The notes under the pieces: generated by a model
Seen by the model: the letters and a program-made list of their open reading frames with translations, nothing else
Told to the model about the DNA's origin: nothing
Databases searched by the model: none
Assembly: GCF_041260155.1 (NCBI RefSeq)
Contig: NC_091943.1
Location: 15,863,283 to 15,927,282 of the forward strand
Origin: Ptychodera flava
Taxonomy: Eukaryota > Hemichordata > Enteropneusta > Ptychoderidae
DNA length: 64,000 bases
Reading direction: 5' to 3'
Shown here: positions 46,430 through 60,278 of the stretch, in pieces
Layout of the letters: every line of letters starts with the position of its first letter
Position numbering within the stretch: position 1 is the first letter of the stretch
Translations under genes and position numbers: made by a program

Positions 46430-48532
46430 CAACATGTTGGAAACTCCTTCCGTATGAAGCAGAAATATACATGTTAAACGTATGCTCGGTAAAATATAGA
46501 ACAAGTTTAGTGTAATTCGACAGAAAACACCAAAAAAACGAAGAGTAAATCACGTAGATAACTATATAACACCGTAGCACTCTATGAATATTACAGCGAA
46601 TATCACGCGTTTTTCTTGACAATCTTACTGCGAGCATTGATGCCATAAACTAGACAAATATCATCTATCTAAACCAACGTAATGAATGTTTGCTATGCTG
46701 CAAATCAATGAAACGAGATCTGATGTTTGACATAGTTTTTATTTCTGGATCAATGTGGGTAGAGCGCCATCAGGTGTTGTTCATTATGGTACCATTCGGC
46801 TAATTGAAACCTTTTAAATTTTAAAGACTCACAAAATATAAATAGACGATGATAGAGGCCATGGTGGCTTGTTGCTTGCAGCGATTCTGTCATTTCTCTA
46901 TGAAAAAGCTTTAATAAGTTTCGCTTGTCCACAGTGCCCAAATATTCCCCCATGTCGGTGGCGGATCGCAGTACACTTTCTAAAGAGACTTTGGCTTTTC
47001 ATGAAGGCTCATGAAACGATAATGTATGCGTCCCACAAAAATGTATGGAGGCAATTTTACGCTAGTAAATCTCGAGGCAATAACTGCACTGTATGACCTC
47101 GACCGTAAAGTGGGCAATATTCACATATACTGCCTGAAACAGGCAAACGTTACTACAGGAAACTTATGAGTGCATACTACAGATATCTCCTGTTTCACAA
47201 TGTTCGCCCTCTATCTACCCATTGAAGAAAGTCTGAAGGGCGAACATTCTGCTCTCCTTAATTTACTTTACGTCAGCTGAATTCTAGCTCTGTTTCGACG
47301 TTCATTTGGGAAATATCCGATACACACGAGACTTGTCTGCAGACCGTTCATAAAATATAGACGCCGGTATCGATCAAATGAAATATCTTTTCGAATAGCG
47401 TCTCCATGTTTAAGGAAACACTGCACAAATATTGGTCATTTACAGATTGACATGCCGTCGTCTTCTCCCACACTACCTACTATGCATCGAAATCACCATT
47501 GATATTTTAGATAACTCAAAGTCCAAGTTTTGCCTTTCTTAAAACCAATCAAAAATCAAATGTCACATATATTCAACAATTTCGAAATGACACACTCTGG
47601 CCGAAGATGATAGAGTAGTCATTGCGCGCCCGTTAACTACATTGAAACGATGACGCTCGCTTATGATTAATTAGAACGAGTTCAGTGAAATGGTGTGACG
47701 AAATTCAAGAAAGACTGAGACGGAAAAAAAATATATAAATAAAACCATCAGCTCGGCTGACATCTGCACAAATTCATCAACAAAGCCATTGATTATTACA
47801 TGAGTGAACGATTGCGAAATCTTCATTGAAAGATATAAATTGTCGTTCCAACGATTCGAAAACCAATCAGTCTGTAGCAAAATAAAGTATCTCTCGTCGT
47901 TTTTCTCTCCTCAATTTATACCGACGCACAAGACGTGATTTGTCATATAACTTCATCTCGAAAGACAGAGATTTAATCTTCCAACATGTTGACTCCAGCT
48001 TGGAAGCCTTCGCTCGTCTGAAGTGGTTTGCTGGACGGCCATGTTTAGCGTCCCTGTAACGCTTAGCCATCTTAATCTCATTTAGCCCGGGAGAGAGAAT
48101 CCCCGTTCATACCATATCGGTATTATCAAATTATTTTGGTCAATTTTGACTTGTCGTACAACTTTATTCCTGTTACCTTGGCGACTCAAGCATGATAAAT
48201 AACCAATATGCGGCACGAAGTAACCACTACACATACTCCATGCACAAAATATTGCGCATGTAGTGATATACGAGGAGCAGGCTCCCTAGGGCCGATGCAG
48301 TCACATGTTTTGATCTAAATTACTCCTTTTATCAAACAAAAGTAACAACAAACAAAGTCAAAAGGGGGCACGTTCGTCAGAAATTCTTTCAAAATGTTTC
48401 TCCCTACCGCTTGAAATATTGAGTTCTCTCATGGTATGGCGGAAAAGGAAGAACTTTAGAAACTAGTCTTTTCTGGAGTTTAGACTCTTACAGCAAGAGC
48501 TTTATTCACTCCAAGGAGAATATTATTCGACC
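46430..48532. other. Intergenic, one short hairpin
   Basis: No gene is supported. AATGTTCGCCCT at 47199-47210 is the exact inverse of 47237-47248. Confidence 0.5.
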
Positions 48533-48879
48533 TTAAGGTAGATCGCACCTCGGGTACAGATTTTCGGACTCTCAAACTTTTACAATTCTTTTCTGGTATA
48601 CCACTTTGGGGGGTTCATTTTAAAACTCTTGGTTTAAGAAAACCTTTCACCGGCTTAGTTTTTCGAAATTGGACAATTTTATTTTTCTCCATAGAGTTAA
48701 CACAGGGATGGCGGCCATTTTAAATTTCAAATATCGATAAATCTTGGGTTGTTTGTTTCTTTAGTACCAAAATTTGCAAGGTGACCCCCCGAATTTTTAT
48801 TCTTGATTTTCAAAAATTTCTTAAGGAAAGTTTGAGCAAAAATTTAAGTCTTTCACTTTCGAGGCGCATACTATCTTAA
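48533..48879 (+). mobile_element. TTAA MITE family, copy 6, with both TTAA sites
   Basis: TTAA occurs at 48533-48536 and 48876-48879. The ends GGTAGATCGCACCTCG and CGAGGCGCATACTATC are inverses with few changes. The core is GGATGGCGGCCATTTTAAAT. This is the clearest full-length copy. Confidence 0.88.
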
Positions 48880-49707
48880 GATCGTTGGTGTTTGACTAAA
48901 TCCTGTCATTGATAATGGCCTAGATGTAAGGCAACCTATATACCTTGACAAAACTACACGACTGGAAAAAAATACGAAAAATATAGTACAACAATCTTGT
49001 TGGTCACCTCTTAATTTAATAGATACTCCGACGAGTGAGGCACAATCTCGCTGTATCTTGGAAGTATCTATCGATCCTGCTTCAAATCGGAAACGCACAC
49101 TTACGACAAGACAAAAAAAATCGTCACTCCTAAATTTAATACAATCTCGAGCATTCTCCAGTTCGTTCCAAGGCCGATGTTAGTACGGCTGAACAGCCCT
49201 CTCGACATCCTGCCTGGCACTTCTCGTCGCTGCATGCGAATCTGGAGTAACACTTATCATACCTATTCTCATGATATCTTCTGCGGAGAATTGTCCGCCG
49301 AGTTACTTACTCAGACTATCAAGCTTACGTCTGACCCACTTTAAATTTTTCGCACACTCGAAAATCCTAAATGTTAACGTTTTGGAACATTGTAGATACT
49401 TAACATGTATTGCACGTGTTCATGGTCTTGGGGAAAAATACCATGGTTCATCCATCCACAGTTTTTTTTCTATTATTAGAGGTGATAATTGTTCTCTGCA
49501 GCTTAAAATAGTGCCTCCAAAAATAAACAACGACAAAAATATCAAATACTCCAATGCTCATAGATTGTTTGTCGGAACCAGATGTCCAAGGTTAATTTTC
49601 TCAAACACATGAAGGCGGGCCATTCGTTCAAAGCCGAATTCAAACGTTATCCTTCAACAATGAAGACAGATTATTCGTCATTTATAATTCGGCCATCCTG
49701 ATCAGAT

Positions 49708-50042
49708 CAGATATTTGGACTCTCAAACTTTTTCAGTTCTTTTCTGATCTACCACTTGTGGGGGTTCATTTTAAAGCTCTTGGTGTAAGAAAACTTTTTA
49801 CCTGTTTAGTTTTTCAAAGTTCGAAAATTTTATTTTTCACCATAGAGTTAACACACGGATGGCGGCCATTTTGAATTTCAAATATCGATAAATCTTGAGT
49901 TATTTGTTTCTCTAGTACCAACATTTGCAAGGTGACCCCCGAGTTTTATTATTGATTTTGAAAGATAACGGTTGAAATATTCCTTGAGGAAAGTTTGAGC
50001 AAAATTTTAAGTCTTTCACTTTCGAGTCTCATACTACCTTAT
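49708..50042 (+). mobile_element. TTAA MITE family, copy 7, left tip lost
   Basis: It runs from CAGATATTTGGACTCTCAAA to CATACTACC followed by TTAT. The core is GGATGGCGGCCATTTTGAA. The first 20 or so bases of the family end are missing. Confidence 0.8.
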
Positions 50043-53000
50043 AAGTTCGAGCAATATACCAACTCAGTGACAAAATACTAAAAATTATTCATAGTTCAAA
50101 GGTCAGTTATGTAACTTTTTTATACCAAATTAAAGACTGGGGTTCTGCTCTGAGTTTAGAGCTCTCATCTTTTTGCCTTAAGTGTCTGATATACAATGAT
50201 ACTTCTTTGTTATTTGTAATTTATTTTGTGTCCCATACGCTTTTTACCGGATTCGTGTTTTGCTTAACTGACTTGAATTTGTAAATGAAAACTACATAAT
50301 TTTGTCATTCACGCCACTCACTAAAATTATGCAAACTGAAATGACAAAAATATAAAAATATGGCGGGAACGCAAAGAAGATAGTTGGTGGTTTTAAAACG
50401 CACATAAACAGTCATTCCGACTGGGCATATTCCGAACTATACGGAGTATACTGTCTGATTTAGTTCTACTTGTATACGTGAAGCACACATGCAGAAAAAA
50501 TATGATGAGCGACTTGACGATGACTCGATTTGATCAACAGTCAGTGTTACACTACGCCGCATTTTCTCGAACTCAACGAGTCAAACACCACGACCGCCGC
50601 GGGAAGAATTGAATATCGTCTTACGAACGCTGGCTCCCTCAATTAATTGGTGTGACAACACTACACTCCAAGCCTGCCGACTCTGACACGGCGTTGGGCA
50701 CTTCTCCTTTCACTCTCTTGACACCCGAGAACTATCAAGGCCTCACGTCGGATTCGGTTTATTGCCAGTCTATGCCGAGTCTATCGGTTTTATTTTCGTC
50801 GTTCGGGGCTAACGCTCGTCGCTGCAAATTTCTTCATTAAAGAGACCATCTGAAGGGCAGGCCACACAATAAGGACTAAAAGCACCTGTCGTGTCTTTGA
50901 GGCTTTAATGGCATTTGCTCTTTACAACTCCAGTTTTTTTCAAAGGCGGAACACAGACTGGAAAATGGCTGGTTTTAACTTTTCTGCTTCGGTTATAACA
51001 ACAATGGTAGTATCGACTTCGCTCTTCTAAATATTAATAATCTAATTTATGAAGACGCTATGATAACAAGCAAATCCCGAATAAGATAGGTATAGTATAC
51101 AAAAAAAAAAAACATTCGGCCTAGCCATACGGTCTGACCATACACCTGTTTGCAAATGGTACTGCCTCGAACGTTCCAGGTCCTTCAAAACGCAGTCAGC
51201 GGACACTGTGCCCAGTTTTCATAACATGTATCCCCGGAGGCACAGCAAAAGACAAGCTCCGTTCAAGTTTTATCATCTTCGTCGATGGATGGATGGATGG
51301 ATGGATGGATGGGGGAGATTAAGACGATCAAAATACTGGCCGCCAGTAATCGTGGCTCACAGTTTACACTTCATAATATCACGATGATATATTTCTGCAC
51401 GCACCGAGTTCGATGACACAGTTTCTTATATTAAATCTTAAGCGTTGACTTGAAACACGATACTAGCCGATTCCAAAGTCGAAGACTTTAAGTAGAATTT
51501 GACGTCAAAAGACAAAATATGGCGTTAAACTGTCTTTAAGGTGGAAAACTAATCGAAAGTTATTTGAACGGATAAGATGCTAAAGCGGCTGACATATCAC
51601 ACTCTTGTTTCACGCTTACATTTGCAATAAGACAATCATCTCCATATTTCATAAATAATCGTATGGCGTAGGGGTATGTGACTATTTTTGTTAAATCGCC
51701 AACAGGTGAAAACATCTCCTACATTTTTATCTATAATTTCCCAGTTGCCGTTACTCTATCCTCGTTATTCATGGCGCAGCGCGATGAATCACTTGGCGTC
51801 GGAATTTAGCAAAATGGTTCGTAAGTGTAACATATGTGTAAAGCGAAAATCTATCTTTCACATATTATACAATAATGGCGAAACACGTGACGTCTGCGTA
51901 GGCTGACATGAAAGATAAATGCCTGGCGTTTGATTGTAGCCAACTCATGGCTTACATCCTGTTAAAGTCTTGAAAATATAGAAAAAAAAAGTTTCATATA
52001 ACTTAGTTTCATACGGTTTCTCGTGCACTCCGCATAAATCTTGCCCAACGGCGGTACAAAATACGCAGATAATTATCGCGTATCTTGTCCTAGATTATTT
52101 GTTCTGTGCAGTGAGGGAATTTCAATGTCGCCCTTTGCATGACGGTGATGAAGTCATATTTTAATCTCTACTGAAACATTGTAGAAGTTCTTCAAAGGAA
52201 AAGTAAAGAAACGACAGAAGAAAAGGACATTCATATCTCTGCGATCGATCAATAGTCACCATTTAAACTTTTCCTATGAACGATATCGACGTGAAGACTG
52301 AGAGATACCAACAACAAAACCATCTCAGCCGAGATAGGTTCCTTGCATGGTTTAGAAGATCTAAAACGACGGTCGATCGCAACCGGGCGAGAATTAAGAA
52401 AGAGGTAGAGATCCGACAATTTGCATGTCCAATAACGCAGCCCTAGACATGTTCTCGACCCATCAAGGAGAGTCGGGGAGTGCGAGGTTTCTTCTCCGGC
52501 AACGCGATCACTGTGTCGAGTACATAGATGCGCTGAGAAACTGTGCGCAACATAATCGTACTGTATGACACAGATTATTTCAAATTATAAACAAAAATAT
52601 GATGGTTGTACGCTGATCGTAAATGTTTAAACAAAAGGGCTTTTACAATCGGGTGAGTGGCTCTGCAAAGCTTTTGGAAATCACAACCCGAGATATTTTC
52701 CGTATCTAGTTACGTGGATCATGAATAAACACGTCTTCGATAATATGTCAGAACGGCGGCTCTCTATATAATTTATCACGGAATCTTTTTTTCTCTCCAC
52801 CCGTATGTCAAATTTAAGGGATTGTTCTATTCCTCAACGCATACCGTATCGGAGTGTGCACTTCACGATAACAGCGAGCGCACGCCATACTCAACATGCA
52901 CGACACAGTGTCGATGGCACCGGGAGCCCTACATTGGAAACAACCGCAAAGGATGTAATCTCGACAGTCACCGAACCCCCGACAACCCTAGCGGCAAGAA

Positions 53001-53910
53001 CCACCGAATAGATCGTCACTAAATGTGTAATTGGACTTGAACATTGCACGTAGGCGCGTCTAATTGGGCGATGTGAGATCCGATATCAAATGTATTCACA
53101 ATACCCCAAGTCGAAAAAAGTCGTGAAAAGTGTACGTACAATACACCACGTGATTGAAGAGAATGGCCTCGGGCACTCAAAACAGATAGCCTAGTTAAGT
53201 TTCTGTGCTCTCCACTGAAGATTTAATGTCCTGTAAAAATAAAATCTGGTGTATTTAATACTCATGCGGGAAGATATTGCATGTTGTTTTTAATGGTTTG
53301 CTTTTCATATTTGGATGATGGTGTAAAAGATATCTTCTCTCTCCCTCGCCCATCAAAAGTTAATATCGTTCGTTGTGAGCGAGGGTTAAGGTCAAGAATA
53401 ATCGACCGCTCGGAGAAAATTAACTCTGAAAGTATCGTCGATCGATCGGCAGGTAGCGGAGTTTGATCCGGCGTTCTCGAATGTAAGGCACTCATTTACA
53501 TCACTGTCGTACTCATAAACGTAACCGCATGCGGTTTCGGACTGCAGCGATGGCGCACAACCCATAAAGTCCCAGCGAGCGCGCTACCATCTTGCCTCCG
53601 GGCACTTGCCAGCACGCGAATGAAATGATACGTTCTCGGCAGCAGCGGATCACCCGTCGCGCTGCAGAGTAAACATAAATCGGGGAAGTCGTCATGACGC
53701 AGATATTCCGTATCGAAACAAAAGAAGGTACAAGGGAAAGAAAGTTAATTCCTCAGGAGAATGGCTCCAACGTCTTGAAAGGAGAGTTGAATGACTTGCA
53801 AAGAATATCTAACACATTGACAAACTATGAAATCACGCTGGTTAAAGCGCAAAATGGGGTTCACTCATAAAATAAGGGGAAAATTGGATGAATAAATTGG
53901 ACAAAATGCA
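50043..53910. other. Gene desert, no gene seen
   Basis: Frames are short and without domains. An (ATGG)n run lies at 51284-51312. The region could hold regulatory DNA, but nothing in the sequence alone proves it. Confidence 0.45.
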
Positions 53911-54240
53911 GTACAACGCGTCTCGAAATTGAAAAACGTAAACTTTTGCCCAAACTTTCCTCCATTGAAATTTTAACCATTCTCTTTCAAAATCGAGAGT
54001 AAAAATCAGGGGTCACCGTGTAGAGTTTGGAACTAGAGAAACAAGTGACCTAACATTTGCCGATATTTCAATACACAATGACCGCCATCCCTCAGGCTGT
54101 GTTAACGCCATCATAGGAAAATTATAATTTTCGAAATAAAAAAAAATTGCACATTTTCTCACCCAAAGAGCTTTAAAATTAGCCCCATAAGGCTAGACCA
54201 GAAAAGTATTGGAAAAATTTGAGAGTCCAAATATTGGTCA
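53911..54240 (-). mobile_element. TTAA MITE family, copy 8, ends decayed
   Basis: Reverse-orientation landmarks are ACGCGTCTCGAAATTGAAA, ATCAGGGGTCACCGTG, ACCGCCATCCC and TTTGAGAGTCCAAATATT. TTAA borders are not recognisable. Confidence 0.7.
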
Positions 54241-56138
54241 ATAACGGAATGAACTTCAAATGCGCCAAATTGTTTCCGAGTGATGTTCTTCTCAAACCGT
54301 TTGACTGCTGGTTCGTAGAGCAACGCACCTCTCAAACTTGGCTATTACTTCGACGACGTGAAAGTGTCAGAACCCTATCTTATCTTGTAAGACCTCTACA
54401 CGCTGCGCACACTGACAAGGGCCACGTGGCAAGTCGTTGAGCAAAAGACTGAACTTGTTCAAAGCTCAGAAACTCTTATTGTAAGCCCTACAAGCAGTCG
54501 CTACGTACACTACGGGTAATCGCATCTGTAATCAACGCTGATGTCGCTCTCTTGCCCGACAACATACATCCGTCTCTCGGCCAGCTGTGAGTCACCGCGA
54601 TTTTTCAATTTGACGAGCCAGCTCGATTGTTATGAAGTTGGCAAGACACTTTACGGAGGGTAATTTATCACTTTTGATATCGAGTCAGCGCGGGGTTATT
54701 GCGTTTTAATATCGCACGCCAGTGGAGGTAAATCTAACACTAACGAAATTAGTCGAGAAGAACCACATCGTCATTTTGCACAATGATGGAGACGAGGTAC
54801 AAAGAGTATGGAGAAGATGGTCGATGAAGTGATGCGCGTGGGATGTAGTCACAGAATTTCACGTTATTATGGACACACACACACACCTGTCAGTTGTGGC
54901 ATCGAACGCCAGTCGATGGAAATATCGGCGCCAGATATCCCCTCTGACATTCACGAGTCTCGTTAAAACAGCCGAGAAACTTGCATCTTTCGGAGAAGGG
55001 ATACAGTTTCGCGTGTGGCATTTCGGTATACCCGTTGATGGGACACGGCTCATCATAATTTAATAATCGTCATCATCACCACCGGCACATCATCCGTAGG
55101 CCCGACTCGCATTTTTCAATTACAGGCAGCGGAAGTGATCCCCAAGCACTTTAGGTTTATTCTCATCTGAATATTGGTTTTAAGCACAACGACAATTACG
55201 TCAATTTTCCCGTCACTGTAATACAGGATGAAACGGTCGTTAGGGAAATGACGAGTTATCCTTAAGCCCAAGGGGACGCAGCCATCCCAAAGTTAGTTGA
55301 AATACGTCATCCAATTTGTTAGTTTTTATATCGCCCTGGGTATTCCGAAGTTGTTTTGCGGACTATGTTAGATACACTTTGGCTTAAGCTACATTATGTT
55401 TGATCTCCGTGAATAATGAGGCGATTCACGGAGATCAAAATCCAGTCGATTACAACCGTGCAAATATGCAAATCCACACGCGCTGAGTTGGTAAGACGCT
55501 TCCGTGATTCAACCAATCGCGTCTATTGCAAGGCGCGAACGCCTCCCCTGTGACTCGCCAAGCAGGGAATGTCAGGAAGGTTGATACCCTTTTCAGACAC
55601 ATCTAACACAATGACAGCTTAAAAAGTACTGTACTAGCCATTTTGCTACGGTGAACTCTTGAACCCATAACTTTATATTTTTTCTGACAAGCTGCATCCT
55701 CTTTGGGAGAGATCCGAGGCTGAAAACGGGAGATAATTATCTGCAATGCCAGAAGTTAAGAAAGTAAACAATATAAATGCAATAAATATGCAATCGGACG
55801 CAAACCGAGGAGAGTTGGATAAAGTACCGTTTCCTTTTCACCGATAATTTTCGATTTCAGCGTGACGAGATCATCGTTGACTCGAGTAAGATGATCTGTA
55901 TGATCTGCTTCCTTATCATCAGTTGTCGTCTGTCAGTCAGGGCAAATTTATCTCGTTACGAATGCCGACTAATGTCCAACTCATAATACGGACACAGCGA
56001 CAACGTGTTCCCATTACAGTGTAATCACGCCGCCTTGCTTTTATCGAAATTCACATTGGTCCAATTTTGCCAAGATGATGTTTCTTGATCCATTCAAAGA
56101 GAAGAATGCATGTTTAAAGGGCGATTTGCATGAATAGA
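54241..56138. other. Intergenic with a 41-bp hairpin
   Basis: TTTGATCTCCGTGAAT at 55399-55414 is the exact inverse of 55424-55439 around a 9-nt loop. No flanking duplication or T-tract supports a terminator. No gene is supported. Confidence 0.5.
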
Positions 56139-56257
56139 GTATGTATGTATGTCTGTATGTCTGTATGTATGTCTGTATGTCTGTATGTCTGTATGTATGT
56201 ATGTATGTCTGTATGTATGTATGTATGTATGTATGTATGTATGTATGTATGTATGTA

Positions 56258-56308
<51 letters not shown>

Positions 56309-56582
56309 ATGTCTGTATGTATGTATGTATGTATGTATGTATGTATGTATGTATGTATGTATGTATGTATGTATGTATGTATGTATGTATGTATGTATGT
56401 ATGTATGTATGTATCTATGTATGTATCTATGTATGTATCTATGTATGTATCTATATATCTATGTATCTATCCATGTAATGTATGTATCTAAATATCGATG
56501 TATGTATGTATCTATGTACCTATCTATGTATCTATGTATGTATCTATTTACTGTATCTATGTATGTATGTATGTATGTACAG
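56139..56582 (+). repeat. Compound (TATG)n/(TCTG)n/(TATC)n microsatellite
   Basis: Over 400 bp of four-base repeats are arranged in blocks: mixed TATG/TCTG, TATG, TCTG, TATG, then TATC-interrupted. All three frames stay open as Met/Tyr/Val/Cys strings, which are artefacts. Confidence 0.95.
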
Positions 56583-59392
56583 GAGAAAGTGTGGATTGGG
56601 AAAAGGGTAAATACGGTATGTTTGTAGACTGCCTGCCCTATTAACGTATTCCATCAGAGCGATTACAATTTTACCATGCATGTTGTTCTGTAATCTGCAC
56701 ACGGAGTAAGTTTGGTGAAGTGCGATTAATGCATTCTTTACGGAATGAAATTTCGGAAAGACGTGTTTTGATAATATTCCACTCGAGCTCTAAGATATAC
56801 TGGACACCAAACACATCGCTGATGGCGCTCAAACATTCTGGGCAATATTTGTACACTGAGTAGATTGCTTGCCTGCCTGCCAGATCCATATGGGGCACCG
56901 TTTACCATTGAGAATGTCCCGAATTCAACAAAATCGTAGCAGTTTGAATGAATCTCGCATTATATTTGCCCCTTTCGTTTTTCCCCATTTAACGGAACTT
57001 TGTTTTGTTCGCCATGCATTATTGTACACAAACGGTCTTAATATTGCTCACGTGCCTTTGATTGATGGTGCATAATAAAATGACGCCAATAATCACAGCT
57101 TGACTTGAATAGCCGTCCCGGCAATTCTTAAGTCTGATGTACATCAATGACACAGCGAATTGGAATCCACGTATGATATTCATGTATTTCAAACATTCGT
57201 TATTTTCAAAAAAATGTTGAACGGCGCGGCTTTGTGACTTCAATCAACTTAATCATCAACTTGCTTTCATGGGATATTCGCGTTCTACGTAATAATAAAG
57301 CATTCATCGGTACCGGCATATTCGACCGATTACCGTCACAAATCCATATACAGATTTCCCCCCTTGAAGCTTAATCCTTACACTGACCATTTTTCTGAGG
57401 ATAATTACGTTACATTTTCCATGGCGGGAAAATGGATTCGTTTTCGTCAAGTTACAAAGAATGGCTGCCACAATAGCGAATCTAACCGACTTTTACCATT
57501 CAAGTTACCCTTTCGAGCTCACGACGAGTCCAAAAAGATGTTAGATATACTTGCATTTGCCCGAAGGACATTATAAAAACACATCGATTATTTACACTGT
57601 CAAACAGCTTACTTTATTTTTCCACACCTGGCGCCACACTTACGGAGGGTACACAACTTTAACGTGATAATTTTGTGGTGAGTTAAAAATACAGTTTACT
57701 AATTACAAGAAGAACAGAGTTGGCACGGGGACCAGCGAGGAGAAAGTTGACTTTGATCTATTATTTGTTAAGAATTATTGCGATGGCTTTTGTTCTGTGT
57801 TCTATGACTAAACAAATTGTAGCATTTGGTATTTACGGGACTCAACACAATTTATCTCAACACAAAGGCATTCAATATATAAAGATTAAATATATTTGTA
57901 ATGATTTTTTGTTTCGTTAAATCTGAGCGTTGTCACTGATCGGGGGCTCGGTGCCATTGATGTGTGCCTATCCACGCAAATCTAATTATATCACCGATAA
58001 AACATAGGTTTTGTTCACCGAGTGTAAATTCGACCCGGCGGTACGGACTGACATGTATTGAATACAGACATTTACTTCAACAAACAGTATCGTGGGTAAA
58101 GCGAATATACATGGAAATGGCATTTGCACAGAAAGGACGGGGGTTCTCATTCTTTGACAATTCCGTCGCCAGGCAACGAGTGTAATTACGCGCACGGTCA
58201 CGTGCCACTGAATCAATATTTAGTCACGTGGCTGTTAATATGTTACCTTTGAGAAAATTGTTTCACTGTGAATGACATTTTGAGCGTCACGCATCACGAT
58301 CGGAACATCCTTCATGGCAAGGGACATCAGCGGTACTTGTAAACAATTGTCAGTGAGACACAGATACCCCACAGATTGATGTAGATGATAGTCGATAATT
58401 TCTTCGGAAATATGGACCTGTCATAGTTTGATCAAGGGAAACAATTTGCATATTGAAATAAACTAAATTATCCATTCTCTTATTCAGTTTGGACCATTTT
58501 TCCCGCAAATAAGAATCGCCATTTGTATTTCCTTGAACCATTTGCGCGGCCGGTTTTTGCGAGATGTGAAATGCGCGGCGCAAGCACGCATGATCAAATC
58601 TCTTTTAACATCCCGAGAGGTGTGTGTTTGTCACACAAAACTCTTTAAAAAAACTTTGTTGACTTTCAAGATTGTTGAACTATAGTTTTCATTTTCATAT
58701 ATTCCTGTGTCAGAGTATATGTTATATGTTATATGTTATAGGTATATGTTCCCTTTTTGTATTCCCATCAAATCACACAAATTGTTCTCACTTTGATATT
58801 GAGTTTAGATCCAGTGTGGACGTGTTCTATTACTCAGTATTGTATGAGTAATGAGCGGCAGGGCCACCTATCTCTGTCATGTCATAGCTTAATGGAAAAA
58901 CAATCGTCCAAAGGTGTTTGACGGTCTTTACTCTTAAAATTAACTAGATTGTTTTCACTCCAGTTTACTATCTATACCGGATAAACAATGAATAACACGT
59001 CTTGTTTTCTCGAGGGCTTTTCACGGGACCATAAAGACAAGGGGAGGGCGACTGTATGTGTCGAAAGAATAACGGTACTTGTACTGAATCGCTGAGGAAA
59101 TTAAAAAGCTGGCCAATATCGACCCAAGTTATTGATGTTCTCGCTGTGATCAATTCGATATTTTAGGACGTGTTCGTTTATGATTAAAATTTTTTATTGT
59201 ACACCATACGACGCGAATGATGTTAAAATTATTAAAATCTCTTAAATAATGTGTTTGTAAAATTTCAAATTGTAGATCGGAAAGTTATCTGTTCCTGTGT
59301 CATAGACAATAGTATATTTATAAATCAATACGCCGTTCATGTTGGTTTTCAAAGTACGTGTGTATTTCTGAACTGTCGAATGCTATTACAGA
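56583..59392. other. Intergenic, no gene seen
   Basis: Short frames only. TTATATG repeats briefly near 58.72 kb. Nothing else was recognised. Confidence 0.45.
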
Positions 59393-59713
59393 GACAAAGT
59401 CGGCCATTCATGAATTTTGTTTGGTACGAGATACTATTTATATTGTTTGACATGTTGAAAGATACTGAATAAATGGGCGACCATGCACATATTCGACCCC
59501 AGTTTTAGACAAATTAAATGAAACCATCGCGAAAATGAATTAATGGCCATGACCATTGATTCATTTTCGCGATGGTTTCATGTACCATGTCTAAAACCGG
59601 GGTCGAATATGTGCACGGTCACCTGACATTCATTCAGTATCTTTCAACACGTAAAACAATATAAATAGTATCTCGTATCGAACAAAATTCATGAAAAAAT
59701 GGCCGACTTTGTC
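59393..59713. mobile_element. 321-bp long inverted repeat (fold-back element)
   Basis: GACAAAGTCGGCCATT at the left is the exact inverse of the right end. About 150-bp arms match at roughly 90% by eye, through TTCATGAATTTTGTT, ACGAGATACTATTTATAT, GTGCACATATTCGACCCC-type sequence and CCATCGCGAAAATGAAT. It encodes no protein. The right end is three bases from the TTAA of MITE copy 9, so the original right flank may be lost. Confidence 0.85.
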
Positions 59714-59716
59714 CCT

Positions 59717-60278
59717 TTAAGGTAGAATGCGCCTCGGGGACAGATATACGGACTCGATTTTTTTACTATTCTTTTTCAGATCTACCATTTGTTGGGGACT
59801 GATTTTGAAGCTCTTAGCGCAAGAAACATTTTTAGTTAGTTTTTTCGAAAGTTTTATTTTTCCCCTTAGAGTTAACACAGGGATGGCGGTCATTTTGAAT
59901 TCCAAACATCGGTAAATGTTAGGTAATTTGCTTCTTCAAGTCCAAACTTCGTACGATGACGTCTGACTTTTACAATTCTTTTCTGATCTACCACTTGTGG
60001 GGTCTCATTTTGAAGCTCATGGATAAAGCAAAACTGTCACCGTCTTAGTTTTTCGAAAATCCAAAATTTAATTTTTCTCCATAGGGTTAACACAAGAATG
60101 GCGGCCATTTTGAATTTCAAATATCGCAAAATGATGGTTAATTTGCTTCGCTTTTTCCAAAATTTGCACGGTAGCCCCGATTGTTATTGATGGTTTGGTT
60201 AGAGGATGGTTAAAAGTTTCTTCGGGGAATGTTTGAGCAAAAGTTGAAGCTTTTCACTTTCGAGACGTTTCACCTTAA
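59717..60278 (+). mobile_element. TTAA MITE family, copy 9, composite
   Basis: TTAA occurs at 59717-59720 and 60275-60278. The left end GGTAGAATGCGCCTCG is the family end. The element is 554 bp, not about 350, because the central part occurs twice: the GGATGGCGGTCATTTTGAA block near 59.88 kb and again AATGGCGGCCATTTTGAA near 60.1 kb. One copy may have recombined with, or been inserted into, another. Confidence 0.8.

Noticed and set aside
55399-55439. Rho-independent terminator
   Set aside because: A perfect hairpin but no T-tract, no bacterial gene context and no adjacent gene.
56139-56582. CRISPR-like repeat array
   Set aside because: Four-base unit without spacers, in an animal genome context.
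56130-56627. 165-residue Met/Tyr/Val/Cys open frame
   Set aside because: A four-base microsatellite stays open in three frames.
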